64,000 nt of DNA from Bugula neritina (GCA_964035545.1 OZ037765.1:35353504-35417503), one strand, 5' to 3'; shown: positions 16,601 through 28,900, counted from the stretch's first letter. The notes: generated by a model not told the origin, from the sequence alone. Made by a program: numbers and translations.

Positions 16601-19600
16601 ATTATATTATTATCATTATAATATATTATATAGTATTATGTGTGTTTTTATTATACTGCATAATATCTATTTTATTATTGTTGTTGCGCAAACAAGTGCA
16701 ATTAACCTAGTTTTCAAAATGTACCTCTAAATTATCAGAATATCAGTTTAGATATTTTCATGCTTTGTTAGGTAAACCTAAAAAAAGAGGCTGTATTCCC
16801 AAAGTAAAGGGTGTTGAACTATGAACTATATTAGATTAGCCACTCTGCTACCAAGTGCATCAGTATAATATTATATGAATAGCTCTGATGCTTTGCCTCC
16901 GGTGGCTGGCTGCGATATGATAACTTGGCCAACTTCCAAGAGTTTAAAATTGGCGCAATTATTCAAGAGGTTACATGCTGCACAGAGCTAGCAGTGATAG
17001 TAACCTTGCTATTGGCAGTACTTATTACAACTGCCAGCATATAAGCTGCATTGTAGAATGCCGTTGGGGTAGGCTAGTAAAACCAAATTCTGCTCTCTAA
17101 TATACCTTAGACACAATGCAGCAACATAATTGTTCATTTCAAATTACATTGCCACCCTTACATGAGCTGTGGGCTTCATAAAGATTCATATGATTAGAGA
17201 TTTATGCTATAGGCTAGCTATGATGAAAATAACACACCATTGTCAAAGTTAACTTCAAGTATGTTGTTTTCCAGAAACTCAGTAATGTCCATTTATCTCT
17301 CGCATACAAATACTTATGTAATACCATACAGTTTAAGTTTTATTTTAGAGCACATCTGCAAACTCTACAATAAGAGCTTGCTTTACCAGTCTATTTCAGA
17401 CCTGTTTTTGTAGCTAGTAATACGCAAGCTACTTATTTTTAAACTTTTGGGTTATTTGTTCAAAACCATTTGCTTTGACTGCTATCAACATGAATTGACA
17501 GCCTAATAATTATAACCCATTTGCGCGCGAAATATTTATGTAATGATAGTAACTCAAATAGTGCACGTTTTAGAAGCATGACTGCGTGGTCCAGAGGTTA
17601 GAGGCGTCAGGGACGAGTTGGTTGGTCATGGTTCAACCCTGTTTTGTTGCAATTTTTTTGTCAACTTATGCAAATCCTACGCGTGTATAATAAATATGGC
17701 TATAATTGTAAAGTTTTTTTTTAACTTTTGTTCAACAGTAAGACAACATACATGCATAATAATTAGATACTGAACACTAGACTAAACCTTAAATTGATCT
17801 TATAGAATACAATGTACTTAAAATAATCATATGCGAATTAGAGAAACTGAAAGTATACACCTGCTGCGCTATAGACAGACCTTTACTGACAAGACTGCAA
17901 AGTGAAGTGATTTAGCTGAAATTAACTCTGCCAAACAAACAAAGAATTATGTTGTGCTGAGGCATTTTCAATATATTATTGTAACATAGTGAGATGATTC
18001 AGCTAAGTGCTAATGTAAAACAGGGAACATTATATTGGCAGAAATCCAATAGATTGCCAATTTGTGCGAGAGGGTACTATATGTTATTGTGATAGCGCAG
18101 AGCGGCAAACGTACTAGGAATGTTATAATTAGTCACAGGAGCGTAGCTAGAACCACCATATGAAGAATTTAGAAAATTGCAGTGAAACTTGCAAAATGGT
18201 GTATGTTTTTACCAAATTGTGAAGAGCATAAACAGAATTTCAAAAAACAAAGAAAGTATATTAGAGAAAACATATCAAGGAATGTCAAGTTTAACTTTTA
18301 GACTTTATAAAATGAATCCCCTGTGCTACAGCAGTGGAACATGGAGGGTGTAAAATTTTACTTATTATGCAACAACTTTCTCAGAAAATTTTTTATTGAA
18401 AAATTAAAAAAGTATATGAAAGAGGAATGCAAGAGCTATCTTTTCATGTAAAATTTGTTAATGTGAGACAAAAACTGTTCGAGCTATCCCCTGGAAACCG
18501 TTTATATATAACATAAAGCAGTGCATGAATCTGGAAAGTAATGACCTTAAACTAACTGTGTGCTGGCTGTTGGTATAGCTCTTTATAAAAAGAGGTAAAA
18601 ATTACACCTAACTTATATACTTGACTTTCACCACTAACGTTTTGTATATTTGTTATACTATGTCACAATTATAGAAAGGCAAAGAGTATTTATACTCTAC
18701 ACTATGTTATGATTACAGAAAGGCAAAGAGTACTTATACTATACACTATGTTATGATTATAGAAAGGCAAAGAGTACTAATACTATACACTATGCTATGA
18801 TTATAGAAAGGCAAAGAGTATTTATACTATACACTATGTTATGATTATAGAAAGGCAAAGAGTACTTATACTATACACTATGATATGATTATAGAAAGGC
18901 AAAGAGTACTTATACTATACACTATGTTATGATTATAGAAAGGCAAAGAGTACTTATACTCTACACTATGTTATGATTATAGAGAGGCAAAGAGTATTTA
19001 TACTATACACTATGTTATGATTATAGAAAGGCAAAGAGTACTTATACTATACACTATGTTATGATTATAGAAAGGCAAAGAGTACTTATACTATACACTA
19101 TGTTATGATTATAGAAAGGCAAAGAGTACTTATACTCTACACTATGTTATGATTATAGAAAGGCAAAGAGTACTTATACTCTACACTATGATATGATTAT
19201 AGAAAGGCAAAGAGTACTTATACTATACACTATGTTATGATTATAGAAAGGCAAAGAGTACTTATACTCTACACTATGTTATGATTATAGAAAGGCAAAG
19301 AGTACTTATACTCTACACTATGATATGATTATAGAAAGGCAAAGAGTACTTATACTATACACTATGTTATGATTATAGAAAGGCAAAGAGTACTTATACT
19401 ATACACTATGTTATGATTATAGAAAGGCAAAGAGTACTTATACTCTACACTATGTTATGATTATAGAAAGGCAAAGAGTACTTATACTCTAGACTATGAT
19501 ATGATTATAGAAAGGCAAAGAGTACTTATACTATACACTATGTTATGATTATAGAAAGGCAAAGAGTACTTATACTATACACTATGTTATGATTATAGAA

Positions 19601-21532
19601 AGGCAAAGAGTACTTATACTCTACACTATGATATGATTATAGAAAGGCAAAGAGTACTTATACTATACACTATGTTATGATTATAGAAAGGCAAAGAGTA
19701 CTTATACTATACACTATGTTATGATTATAGAAAGGCAAAGAGTACTTATACTCTACACTATGATATGATTATAGAAAGGCAAAGAGTACTTATACTATAC
19801 ACTATGTTATGATTATAGAAAGGCAAAGAGTACTTATACTATACACTATGATATGATTATAGAAAGGCAAAGAGTACTTATGCTCTACACTATGTTATGA
19901 TTATAGAGAGGCAAAGAGTACTTATACTATACACTATGCTATGATTATAGAAAGGCAAAGAGTACTTATACTATACACTATGATATGATTATAGAAAGGC
20001 AAAGAGTACTTATACTCTACACTATGTTATGATTATAGAAAGGCAAAGAGTACTTATACTCTACACTATGTTATGATTATAGAAAGGCAAAGAGTACTTA
20101 TGCTCTACACTATGTTATGATTATAGAAAGGCAAAGAGTACTTATACTATACACTATGATATGATTATAGAAAGGCAAAGAGTACTTATACTATACACTA
20201 TGTTATGATTATAGAAAGGCAAAGAGTACTTATACTATACACTATGATATGATTATAGAAAGGCAAAGAGTACTTATGCTCTACACTATGTTATGATTAT
20301 AGAGAGGCAAAGAGTACTTATACTATACACTATGCTATGATTATAGAAAGGCAAAGAGTACTTATACTATACACTATGATATGATTATAGAGAGGCAAAG
20401 AGTACTTATACTATACACTATGCTATGATTATAGAAAGGCAAAGAGTACTTATACTCTACACTATGTTATGATTATAGAGAGGCAAAGAGTACTTATACT
20501 CTACACTATGTTATGATTATAGAAAGGCAAAGAGTACTTATGCTCTACACTATGTTATGATTATAGAAAGGCAAAGAGTACTTATACTATACACTATGAT
20601 ATGATTATAGAAAGGCAAAGAGTACTTATACTATACACTATGTTATGATTATAGAAAGGCAAAGAGTACTTATACTATACACTATGATATGATTATAGAA
20701 AGGCAAAGAGTACTTATGCTCTACACTATGTTATGATTATAGAGAGGCAAAGAGTACTTATACTATACACTATGCTATGATTATAGAAAGGCAAAGAGTA
20801 CTTATACTATACACTATGATATGATTATAGAGAGGCAAAGAGTACTTATACTATACACTATGCTATGATTATAGAAAGGCAAAGAGTACTTATACTCTAC
20901 ACTATGATATGATTATAGAGAGGCAAAGAGTACTTATACTCTACACTATGATATGATTATAGAGAGGCAAAGAGTACTTATACTCTACACTATGTTATGA
21001 TTATAGAAAGGCAAAGAGTACTTATACTATACACTATGTTATGATTATAGAAAGGCAAAGAGTACTTATACTCTACACTATGTTATGATTATAGAAAGGC
21101 AAAGAGTACTTATACTCTACACTATGATATGATTATAGAAAGGCAAAGAGTACTTATACTATACACTATGTTATGATTATAGAAAGGCAAAGAGTACTTA
21201 TACTCTACACTATGTTATGATTATAGAAAGGCAAAGAGTACTTATACTCTACACTATGATATGATTATAGAAAGGCAAAGAGTACTTATACTATACACTA
21301 TGTTATGATTATAGAAAGGCAAAGAGTACTTATACTATACACTATGATATGATTATAGAAAGGCAAAGAGTACTTATACTATACACTATATTATGATTAT
21401 AGAAAGGCAAGGAGGGTGAAGATAGAACCAGTGAGGTCTCACAGCATCAGCCTATCTTCACCGTTCGATGACATGGGTCAGCGGAATTTGGTAGTGAATG
21501 GCGTAGAAGAGCAAGAACAGAGCAACTTTTAA
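1636..21532 (+). CDS. MAM-domain, mucin-like single-pass membrane receptor (5' partial)
   Basis: Sixteen exons join in one frame (about 1546 codons): 1636-1764, 2342-2598, 2849-2939, 3329-3622, 6752-6871, 8046-8293, 9275-9470, 10096-10290, 10780-10944, 11526-11642, 11943-12296, 12725-13301, 13683-14507, 14859-15724, 15959-16038, 21407-21532. All have GT/AG borders and compatible phases, mostly phase 1. About six MAM-like domains are visible by their opening Cys-Asx-Phe-Asp/Gln, DHTS and closing IDDI/LDDI-Cys landmarks. Thr/Pro-rich stalks occur in exons 4, 12 and 14. A hydrophobic segment ([20 protein letters not shown]) precedes a basic stop-transfer. MAM domains act in extracellular adhesion; ligand unknown. 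The start codon and signal peptide lie upstream. An alternative end is read-through of the transmembrane exon to the stop at 16120-16122. Confidence 0.8.
1936..2250. repeat. 22-bp minisatellite in receptor intron 1
   Basis: About 14 near-identical copies of a 22-bp unit containing GTGTATGTGTCAGCTAGTCA. It sits about 90 bp upstream of the exon-2 acceptor. Confidence 0.95.
3058..3240. repeat. ATATAATGTA-type low-complexity tract
   Basis: AT-only stretch of irregular TATAATATAATGTAA repeats in the intron before the exon at 3329. Confidence 0.85.
3660..6735. repeat. 48-bp satellite array filling receptor intron 4
   Basis: About 64 copies of a 48-bp unit that begins CTCTAACTTATACAG and contains GTAGACCAGTACAATG. 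Common variants are TATGTAG/CATGTAG, GACC/GAGC and AATG/AACG. The unit start resembles the true acceptor tract that ends the intron (CTCTAACCTATCTTCCAG at 6734-6751), so each copy carries a pyrimidine-AG pseudo-acceptor. A few copies have short deletions. Confidence 0.97.
7590..7972. repeat. 17-bp minisatellite in receptor intron 5
   Basis: About 20 copies of a unit built on TATATCTAACATGTGCT, ending in TTTATATACAG. The exon consistent in frame starts later, at 8046. Intron sequence 6872-7590 shows nothing else that I recognise. Confidence 0.9.
8296..9262. repeat. 19-bp minisatellite filling receptor intron 6
   Basis: About 50 copies of a unit AGTATATAGTATATTACTC run from 3 bp inside the donor (GTGAGTATATTACTCAG) to just before the acceptor at 9274. 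The donor sequence itself resembles the unit. Confidence 0.95.
9471..10095. other. Receptor intron 7, no recognised feature
   Basis: AT-rich intron between coding exons. I see no gene, array or element in it. Confidence 0.7.
11090..11179 (+). repeat. Six 15-bp units, each a potential exon bounded by AG and GT
   Basis: After a good acceptor (TGATTTCAG) come six copies of GTAATAATGGCACAG with GTAGTAATGG and GTAACAATGG variants. In the phase-1 frame of the flanking exons the units read Gly-Asn-Asn-Gly-Thr and never break frame. Every unit border is AG followed by GT, so it can be a donor, an acceptor or both. This may be an optional exon of variable length in the MAM receptor; it is left out of the exon chain because no unique donor can be chosen. 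Confidence 0.6.
12782..12910 (+). repeat. Thr-Leu-Pro-Thr coding repeats (mucin-like stalk)
   Basis: Within exon 12, a 12-bp unit (ACCACTCTACCA) is repeated about ten times and encodes [10 protein letters not shown]. Such Thr/Pro tracts are typical O-glycosylated spacers (family knowledge). Confidence 0.9.
12914..15260 (+). repeat. Tandem exon-intron duplication in the MAM receptor
   Basis: The MAM coding block of exon 12 (from about 12920), intron 12, and the following MAM end plus stalk recur in exon 13, intron 13 and exon 14. Exon starts 13683 and 14859 are 1176 bp apart. Intron copies 13302-13682 and 14508-14858 are alignable, differing mainly by about 30 bp in an ATATTACATC tract. Few coding substitutions are seen, so the duplication is young. 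Confidence 0.9.
13475..13560. repeat. ATTATATTACATCAT tract in intron 12
   Basis: Short AT-rich tandem tract. A shorter copy lies at 14670-14730 in the duplicated intron. Confidence 0.8.
15247..15580 (+). repeat. APPTTTK stalk repeats in exon 14
   Basis: About 16 copies of a 21-bp unit encode Ala-Pro/Leu-Pro-Thr-Thr-Thr-Lys. Exon 13 has only one full copy at the equivalent place (14070-14100), so the array expanded after the exon duplication. Confidence 0.95.
15776..15950. repeat. Imperfect minisatellite in receptor intron 14
   Basis: Repeats around ATAACTTGGACTATATCTAC and ACTATGAGTATATC end about 8 bp before the acceptor of the transmembrane exon. Confidence 0.75.
15959..16122 (+). other. 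Transmembrane exon of the MAM receptor, two possible 3' ends
   Basis: After the acceptor at 15957-15958 the frame gives SPIPWF, then about 20 hydrophobic residues ending in HSWFK at 16038. There AAG is followed by GTCATA, a usable but weak donor. Reading on adds another hydrophobic stretch and a stop at 16120-16122. Splicing to 21407 gives a basic tail, normal for a single-pass receptor, so I prefer it; read-through could be an isoform. Confidence 0.65.
16123..18655. other. Receptor intron 15, unique part
   Basis: About 2.5 kb of AT-rich sequence without a convincing ORF. The only recognisable item is the tRNA-like SINE near 17580. Confidence 0.6.
17578..17660 (+). mobile_element. tRNA-derived SINE fragment
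   Basis: An A-box-like segment (GTGGTCCAGAGGTTAGAG) is followed about 35 bp later by a good B-box (GGTTCAACCC) and then a T-run, the layout of an RNA polymerase III promoter in tRNA-derived SINEs. It does not fold as an intact tRNA by eye. Similar A-boxes occur near 48905 and 54355. Confidence 0.55.
18657..21405 (+). repeat. 44-bp satellite built on the tail-exon 3' splice site
   Basis: About 62 copies of a 44-bp unit. Each holds ATTATAGAAAGGCAAAGAG, almost identical to the junction that opens the terminal exon (ATTATAGAAAGGCAAGGAG at 21396-21414). The last copy runs directly into that exon. Variants are GATATG/GTTATG, CTCTAC/CTATAC and AGAGAGG/AGAAAGG; some blocks of several units repeat as higher-order groups (for example near 20150-20450 and 20570-20870). 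Confidence 0.97.
21407..21532 (+). other. Cytoplasmic tail exon of the MAM receptor (predicted)
   Basis: From GCA at 21407 a 41-codon frame begins [13 protein letters not shown] and ends EEQEQSNF before TAA at 21530-21532. It joins in phase 0 to the transmembrane exon ending at 16038, giving WFK-ARRVK, a usual basic stop-transfer. An ATTAAA at 21606-21611 could serve as poly(A) signal. An acceptor 5 bp upstream (ATTATAG) would give a different frame that stops after about 22 codons. Confidence 0.6.
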
Positions 21533-21605
21533 AGTATTTCGTGCCAAAGAGTATATAGAGTAGCAGAGATGATAAATACTGCGACGTTTTGTAAATATAT
21601 TAATT

Positions 21606-21642
21606 ATTAAAATGGTGCTTTGACAAGACATTGTTATTTATT
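21606..21642. terminator. Convergent poly(A) signals between receptor and HSDL2
   Basis: ATTAAA on the plus strand (21606-21611) lies 74 nt after the receptor stop. TTTATT at 21637-21642 reads AATAAA on the minus strand, about 175 nt after the HSDL2 stop. The two 3' ends would overlap. Confidence 0.5.
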
Positions 21643-21814
21643 CACAAGTGACAGTTTATTATTACCACTAAACATGCATATAATGTGATTTAGTAAAAGG
21701 AAATACTACTAATGTATGAAGAATTAAGAGAATACAATTAAATTTATATGTTAATAAATTATACCATTGGAGTGAAAACATGGAAATATCAAAACTTAGT
21801 AAAAATCTTAAGAG

Positions 21815-24800
21815 TTACAACTTTGACTTGTTCAACTTCTTTATAATCTTTTCTAATTTCATGGCCATCATCATATCGCCATCTATTTTCAGTCGGCCCG
21901 TCATAAACGCCGTGGTACTGCTTAATTGACCTCTGAAAATCTTAACAAAGTTGGCGGAGGTCATTGTAAGAGTTGCATTAGCTTCTGCATGTTCCCCCTG
22001 ACTAATACGCCCAGATCCGTTCTTTAGATCCACACACCAACTGCCTCCGTCTGAAATACCAAAGTAACGATATAATTGCTACTATAAATAGAACATGGTA
22101 CTATAAATAGAACATGGTACTATAAATAGAACATGGTACTATAAATAGAACATGGCACTATAAATAGAACATGGTACTATAAATAGAACATGGTACTATA
22201 AATAGAACATGGTACTATAAATAGAACATGGTACTATAAATAGAACATGGCACTATAAATAAAACATGGTACTATTTGAGTAAAACAAAATTTCCAGATT
22301 TACTAAACACACTGCAACTAACCACACCTACACTGCTAGCATGCCTACTGTCATGCATAAACAGTTCAAAAAACTAGAAGTTCGTATCATGAAGACGAGG
22401 ACAGGGGGGATATATTCAGAGAGAGAGATTAAGGAGGGTAGAGCTGACCTTTCAGCTTGAAGACAAAGATGGCGCCAACAGACTTGACGTAGTCCTCACT
22501 CATGATGCTTTTCACAGACTCCATGATGCCGGTCACCTCTGCTGTATCCACATTAGTCCCACTGCTGCCGGCAGATCCTTCAGACGCTGCCACTCTGCGG
22601 TCCAGCTCCTTCGACTCCTTGAGCTGAGCGTCCGGGTCTGCTGCCTCCAAGAAGAAGTCGGGCATCAGTTCGTGACCTGTTAAAGAGAGTACAGAGATGA
22701 GAGTACAGAGGTGAGAGTACTGTTAGAGAGAGTACAGAGGAGAGAGTACTGTTAGAGAGAGTACAGAGTAGGAAGCTGTACTAACCTGGCACGCAGGCGT
22801 ACTGCTCCATGTCTTCCACCCCCGCCTCTCTCAGCACCTCCTCATCGATAGCAAAGTTGCCAGTGAAAGAGAGACTGTTCCTCGTCACCATGGCGTAGGC
22901 AGCGTCAGCCATTATCTCCGGCTTACGACAGGAACTGGCAATTTCTGGACCTCCGCCCAGCATTTCCATGGCTGCTGTGATGATAGCTGCAGGTACAAAG
23001 TGAAGAACCATGAAACTATGATGCAGTACATACACCACAACCACCACCACCAGTACCACCACCAGTACCGCCAGTACCACCACCAGTATCACCACCACCA
23101 GTACCACCACCAGTACCACCACCAGCACCACCACCAGTACCACCACCACTAGTTACTAGTTACTAATAGTATTCTATATCTCACCAGTCTTTGGCCACAG
23201 AGCATTCACAGCTACTCCATCTTTTCTGAACTCTTCCGCCATTCCGAGAACACAGAAGGACATTCCATACTTGGCGAGGGTGTAGGCTGTGTGAGAGTGA
23301 AACATGACATTACGTAATAGCATTACATAATACTGTGATATAGTACTGTGATACTGTGATATGATACTATAGTACTATGATATGATGCTGTGATATGATA
23401 CTATGATATGATGCTATGATATGATACTGTGATATGATACTATGATATGATATTGTGATATGATACTATGATATGATACTATGATATAGTACTATGATAT
23501 GATACTATGATACGATATTGTGATATGACACTATGATATGATACTGTGATATGATACTGTGATATGATACTGTGATATGATACTGTGATGTTATACTGTG
23601 ATATGATACTGTGATATGATACTGTGATATGATACTGTGATATGATACTGTGATATTATACTGTGATATGATACTGTGATATTATACTGTGATATGATAC
23701 TGTGATATGATACTGTGATATGATACTGTGATATTATACTGTGATATGATACTATGATATGACACTGAGATATGATACTGTGATATGATACTGTGATATG
23801 ATACTGTGATATGATACTGTGATATTATACTGTGATATAGACTGAGGTCGTCAACTCTGCAGAAAGAGCTGTTAGGTAGATGAAAGAGAATATATCTTAA
23901 GAAAGCCATCTATTGAGTAAAACATGTGACAAGAATATTGTACTCGGTGGAGTCAAATATTGAGGATAAAGTCAAACCGTTATGATTCTTGAACCACTTG
24001 GGGTCCATGTTGAGAGGGGGACTGATGTTGAGTATGTGAGCATTCTTAGCCACCTTCAGGTACGGCAATGCCGCCTTGGAACTGAAATAGACAACAAATA
24101 CGGCTGTGTAGAGCAGGTAGTGAGGTAACTAACAGGTAACACAAAGGTAACTAACAGGTAACTCACAGGTAACTCACAGGTAACACACAGGTAACTAACA
24201 TACCACAGGTAGGTTCCTCTAGCGTTGACTCCCATCATCAGGTCGTACTTCTTCATGGAAGTTTCCAGAGTGCCGGTGAGAGAGATGGCCGACGCGTTGT
24301 TCACCAGAATGTCAATTCCGCCAAACTTCCTGACGGTGGCTTCTACGGCCTCGCTGACTTGTTCTTCGGATCTGATGTCGACAGCACAGGGGAGACAACC
24401 ACCCCCTGCTGCCTCGACTAGTGACACGGCAGCAAAAGGTGGTATACAGTATAAGGTAGTATATAGTATAAGGTAGTATATAGTATAAGGTAGTATACAG
24501 TATATAGTATAAGGTAGTATATAGTATAAGGTAGTATATAGTATAAGATAGTATATAGTACAAGGTAGTATATAGTATAAGGTAGTATATAGTATAGTAT
24601 ATAGTATAAGGTAGTATATAGTATAAGGTAGTATACAGTATATAGTATACAGTATAGTATATAGTATAGTATATAGTATAAGGTAGTATATAGTATAAGG
24701 TAGTATATAGTATAAGGTAGTATATAGTATAAGGTAGTATATAGTATAAGGTAGTATATAGTATAAGGTAGTATATAGTATAGTATATAGTATAAGGTAG

Positions 24801-25950
24801 TATATAGTATACAGTATAGTATATAGTATAAGGTAGTATATAGTATAAGGTAGTATATAGTATAAGGTAGTATATAGTATAAGGTAGTATATAGTATATA
24901 GTATAAGGTAGTATATAGTATAAGGTAGTATATAGTATAAGGTAGTATATAGTATAAGGTAGTATATAGTATAAGGTAGTATATAGTATATAGTATATAG
25001 TATAAGATAGTATATAGTATAAGGTAGTATATAGTATAAGGTAGTATATAGTATAAGGTAGTATACAGTATATAGTATACAGTATAGTATATAGTATAGT
25101 ATATAGTATAAGGTAGTATATAGTATAAGGTAGTATATAGTATAAGGTAGTATATAGTATAAGGTAGTATATAGTATAAGGTAGTATATAGTATATAGTA
25201 TAAGGTAGTATATAGTATAAGGTAGTATATAGTATAGAGTAGTATATAGTATAAGGTAGTATATAGTATAAGGTAGTATATAGTATATAGTATAAGGTAG
25301 TATATAGTATAAGGTAGTATATAGTATAAGGTAGTATATAGTATATAGTATAAGGTAGTATATAGTATAGAGTAGTATATAGTATAGAGAATAAGGTAGT
25401 ATATAGTATAAGATAATACAGTCACTCACTTTCCTTAGCCACTGAGTAAATAGTGCCAGGGAGTTTAGGGTGTGGAGAGGTAGTTTTAGCTGCTATAGTT
25501 ATGTTAGCTCCATCCTGGGCACACTTCAACGCAATAGCTCTACCAATACCTCTACTCGCTCCACTGATAAAAACAGTCTTTCCAGCGAGTTTGCTGCAAA
25601 GTGTGAGAAAATAGAAACTTCGACATTGACTGCACCAAGAAATAGGTACCAATACGTGATATGTATTATTATATTTGACAGAAAATCTACTACAAATTGG
25701 CAATTCGTCAATAAAATGTCAGACTGAGTACTTTAGATACAACCACTCCATGAGCCAAAGTTTTTCAATTATCTATGGAGTAGGGAAATACTTTGTAATT
25801 GAGATGAATGTCAAAAGCAAACATAAATAAATAGAGATATTATTTGTGCGGTAAATATTAATTGTGCAGGTAGATGTTATTTGTGTAGGTAGGTAGAACT
25901 AATAATGATTCACACTAACAAATAGTCACTTACCCTGTATTGAAAGCCAT
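21815..25950 (-). CDS. Hsdl2: Hydroxysteroid dehydrogenase-like protein 2
   Basis: Eight exons on the minus strand join without frame conflict: 25934-25950, 25430-25593, 24204-24417, 23978-24081, 23185-23286, 22786-22986, 22449-22676, 21815-22050, giving 421 residues (the human protein is of similar size). The N-terminal short-chain dehydrogenase shows SGASRGIG (cofactor loop), DILVNNAS, and YTLAK, the Tyr-x3-Lys catalytic pair. The C-terminal part is an SCP2 sterol-carrier domain (DLKNGSGRISQG to the end). It ends in SKL, a type 1 peroxisomal targeting signal. The family is thought to act in peroxisomal lipid metabolism; the substrate is not settled. Every intron carries or borders a minisatellite. 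I see no disabling lesion. Confidence 0.93.
22080..22274. repeat. 19-bp minisatellite in HSDL2 last intron
   Basis: About ten copies of ACTATAAATAGAACATGGT. Confidence 0.95.
23038..23158. repeat. ACC/AGT trinucleotide-type repeat in HSDL2 intron
   Basis: Interrupted ACCACCACCAGT repeats. The apparent Val-rich minus-strand frame here is a repeat artefact. Confidence 0.9.
23325..23845. repeat. 13-bp minisatellite in HSDL2 intron
   Basis: About 40 copies of a TGATATGATACTG-type unit with GTGATA/ATGATA variants, lying between exons 23978-24081 and 23185-23286. Confidence 0.9.
24436..25412. repeat. 17-bp minisatellite filling HSDL2 intron 2
   Basis: Nearly 1 kb of GTAGTATATAGTATAAG units with shorter TATAGTATA interludes, between coding exons 25430-25593 and 24204-24417. 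Long Tyr/Ile/Leu-rich frames across it are translations of the repeat, not genes. Confidence 0.97.
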
Positions 25951-28900
25951 ACTCTGCTCACTGTAGAGGAAACTACAAATCAATAATCATATGACTCATC
26001 ACGCCAAGTAGAAACCTAAGTTAGGGGTGTCTGTTGAATTTATTAAGGGTATAAGTATATCTTTGTGGGGAAAGAATATATTGCAAAGTATTGAAAATTG
26101 ATTGCCAAACTTCAATCCAGCCATTGTAAATATGCTCAAGAATTGTAATAGTATAACACAGCAGTTATGATAGGAAATATGGTACTAATTGGTCGGCATA
26201 ATTATGTTAAAAATTATAATACTAATAGTAATAGTAGTAACCAATAACCTAGACTTATAAGTGAAACTGAGAGTAAATGTGACAGTAGTACTAATAGTAA
26301 TAGTAATTATACAGTCATAATGCTGATACTTATCAAATACTCATAGTTACACTATTATACTTATACTTATAGTAAATGCAATAGAACTTACATCAAACTT
26401 GATGATCATTAAAATATTCATATAATAAATGTAATAATTGGTATTATTACTATTAGTACTATTAGTATTAAACTCAGTATTAGTACTACTACTACTGTAC
26501 TACTACTAGTAGTAGTAGTCATTAGTGATTAGTTAAAATAGTTGCTACTGTCAGACATTAGTATTAGTATTAGTATAAGTATTTCATCACCATGACTAAC
26601 TAATACTATAACTATGAGTATGAGCATGAGCAATGCTGATAACTAAGTTATTATTCATTATCATTATGAATATTCAATAATAGTATGAATATGATTTAGA
26701 TTACCCTACGGCTACTCATATACTGATATACATTATGATTATGGTTATGATGATCAGTACCACATTCGTAATGATAATCATTGAGAATCAGATTGTCATT
26801 CACACTGTGGCTGTGATCACTACGACTATCACTATCAGTAATGAGTAATGACTAATTATATTACTAATAGTAATACTAATATTAATTACTAATACTAATA
26901 GTAATTGTTGCAATCCGAAGTCAAGCGAATTTCAAATTGCCTTGCCCTTTGGTCGTCAAAAATAAGACTAAAACGTTGGCTCATATCATCATAATGACAA
27001 TATTAATATATTTAGAATTACAATAAGTGAATAACTCGTTTCAAGTTATGTGAATGATTATCATCATAGCAACTGGAAAGTGGTTACAGGGTTAATTTCT
27101 ATTTTATACAAAAAAGCAATGAAGTATCAATTATGTAAACTTTCTTAGGATCAAAGTTCAAACAAGCCTTGTTTTTTTTATTTTTTTGCAACATTCATTA
27201 TGCTTTAATAAGGTAAAGATGAGAGACATCAAATGGTAAAACACTCCTAGAGCAGATGGACTCGCCACAATAACAAAATAGTTTGCAAATTAATTAGGAT
27301 GCCAAGCTAAAGTGATAAATAATGTGAAATGGTTCTATAAGCAGCGCCTAGTTGGTGGTGAATGAGTGCAGTAGAATGGAGTAGTGCGCCCAACTTCAGA
27401 ATCGAGACTTGAGCGACTGCACTCATTCACCACAAACTCGGAGCTGCTTATAGAACAATTCAATAAGGCTATTAACTACAACAAAAAGAAAAAGTGGAAG
27501 CGCGCCCAATTGAGAAGGGGATTGATAACTTGAGATGACTGCCTGTAAAATATTATACTGAGAGTGCAAGGGGCTTGTAAACACGAATTACTAAACATTA
27601 TTACGGGGAGCTTCGCCTAAGTGTCATGTGACTAGCTCGATGCATGGGAAGGATCTGCAACTTTGCAAAGTCTTGTATGTCGTGAGGCTTAGGTTGCGAT
27701 AAATATAAATATTATACTAGTAGTACTAGTACTTTCTCACATGAACTGTCAACTGCTCATCATGTATTAGATTATGAGCAGTTATATTTGTGACCTGCAG
27801 AATACTTTCCTATAACTAGTATAACTATAAGGGTTATTTACTTTTAGTAATAGTTGTAGACTCTGCTACCTAGCCTACCAAGATTTACTTTTACTTTTAG
27901 ATGCAGACTATCACTATCAGACTCAAAATCACTAATGACTATCAGTATCACGATGAGTATGAGTATGATATGGTAATATTCAAATAAGATTAGTTAATTA
28001 TTATATTTATTAAGATTATAATAAAATCAAATTGAAATACTAATAGTAATTAAGATTTAATATTGATATTCAATCAATTAAATCTGATGTTATTTATTAA
28101 TATAGATTTAAATGTTATCGAATATAATTATAACCATAAACTATGTTCATGAGCCTGTCGATGTTATGTATCTCCACACTGGACCTCCCTAGAGGAAAGA
28201 AGGGGTGTGCCGCATATAGAAAATAAGTTGTCAGTACTTGGGCAGTAGTCTAAACAATGTTAACATTCTTGTGCAGATATGGAGTTGGACTATGTAGTAA
28301 ATAGTTTAAGCTAAATACTAAATTCAAGTTGAATATGGATATTAATATTTTTAATGTCATTGTTATGATGTTGAATTTGATCATCGTCATGATGATGATG
28401 ATCATATTGGTTGAATTTACTATTTAATAAATAATTGTGCTTATCAAAATGAAATTTCATAGTAGAATAATTTAAATTTATTTATTTGTTAATAATAAAG
28501 ATAGAATACAACCCTTTTACTTTTTTGTGGTGATATATAATGAATTATGAATGATGGATTTTTTACTCAAAGTGCATTGTTATTGTTCAATGTTTTCCAA
28601 AATTCAATTTTATGATAGCTGTTTTCAATCTATTTTGAGTTTTAAATCCAGTATGAGTCAGTCGGTTGAATCTCAATCGTGCACTTGCACGAACCCGTGT
28701 TTATGGTAAACCTCAATTGTAGTACCACTACTAGTTATCTGTATGCACAGCTAGGTTCAAGTTGAGTAACGAAACTTATGCTAAACACAATAAAGAGTTT
28801 TGACCTACTTTTTACTATAGTGTTACCTGGTTATCAGATGTCTATTGAAATAATAACTTTGATTTTTCTGTTAGCAGTCATATTTTATAATCAACTAACT

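Noticed and set aside
17578-17660. Intact tRNA gene
   Set aside because: A- and B-boxes are present, but acceptor and anticodon stems do not pair; a SINE fragment is more likely.
24056-25429. 457-residue Tyr/Ile/Leu-rich minus-strand frame
   Set aside because: It is the 17-bp intronic array read through; the C-terminal part is the real HSDL2 exon 24204-24417.
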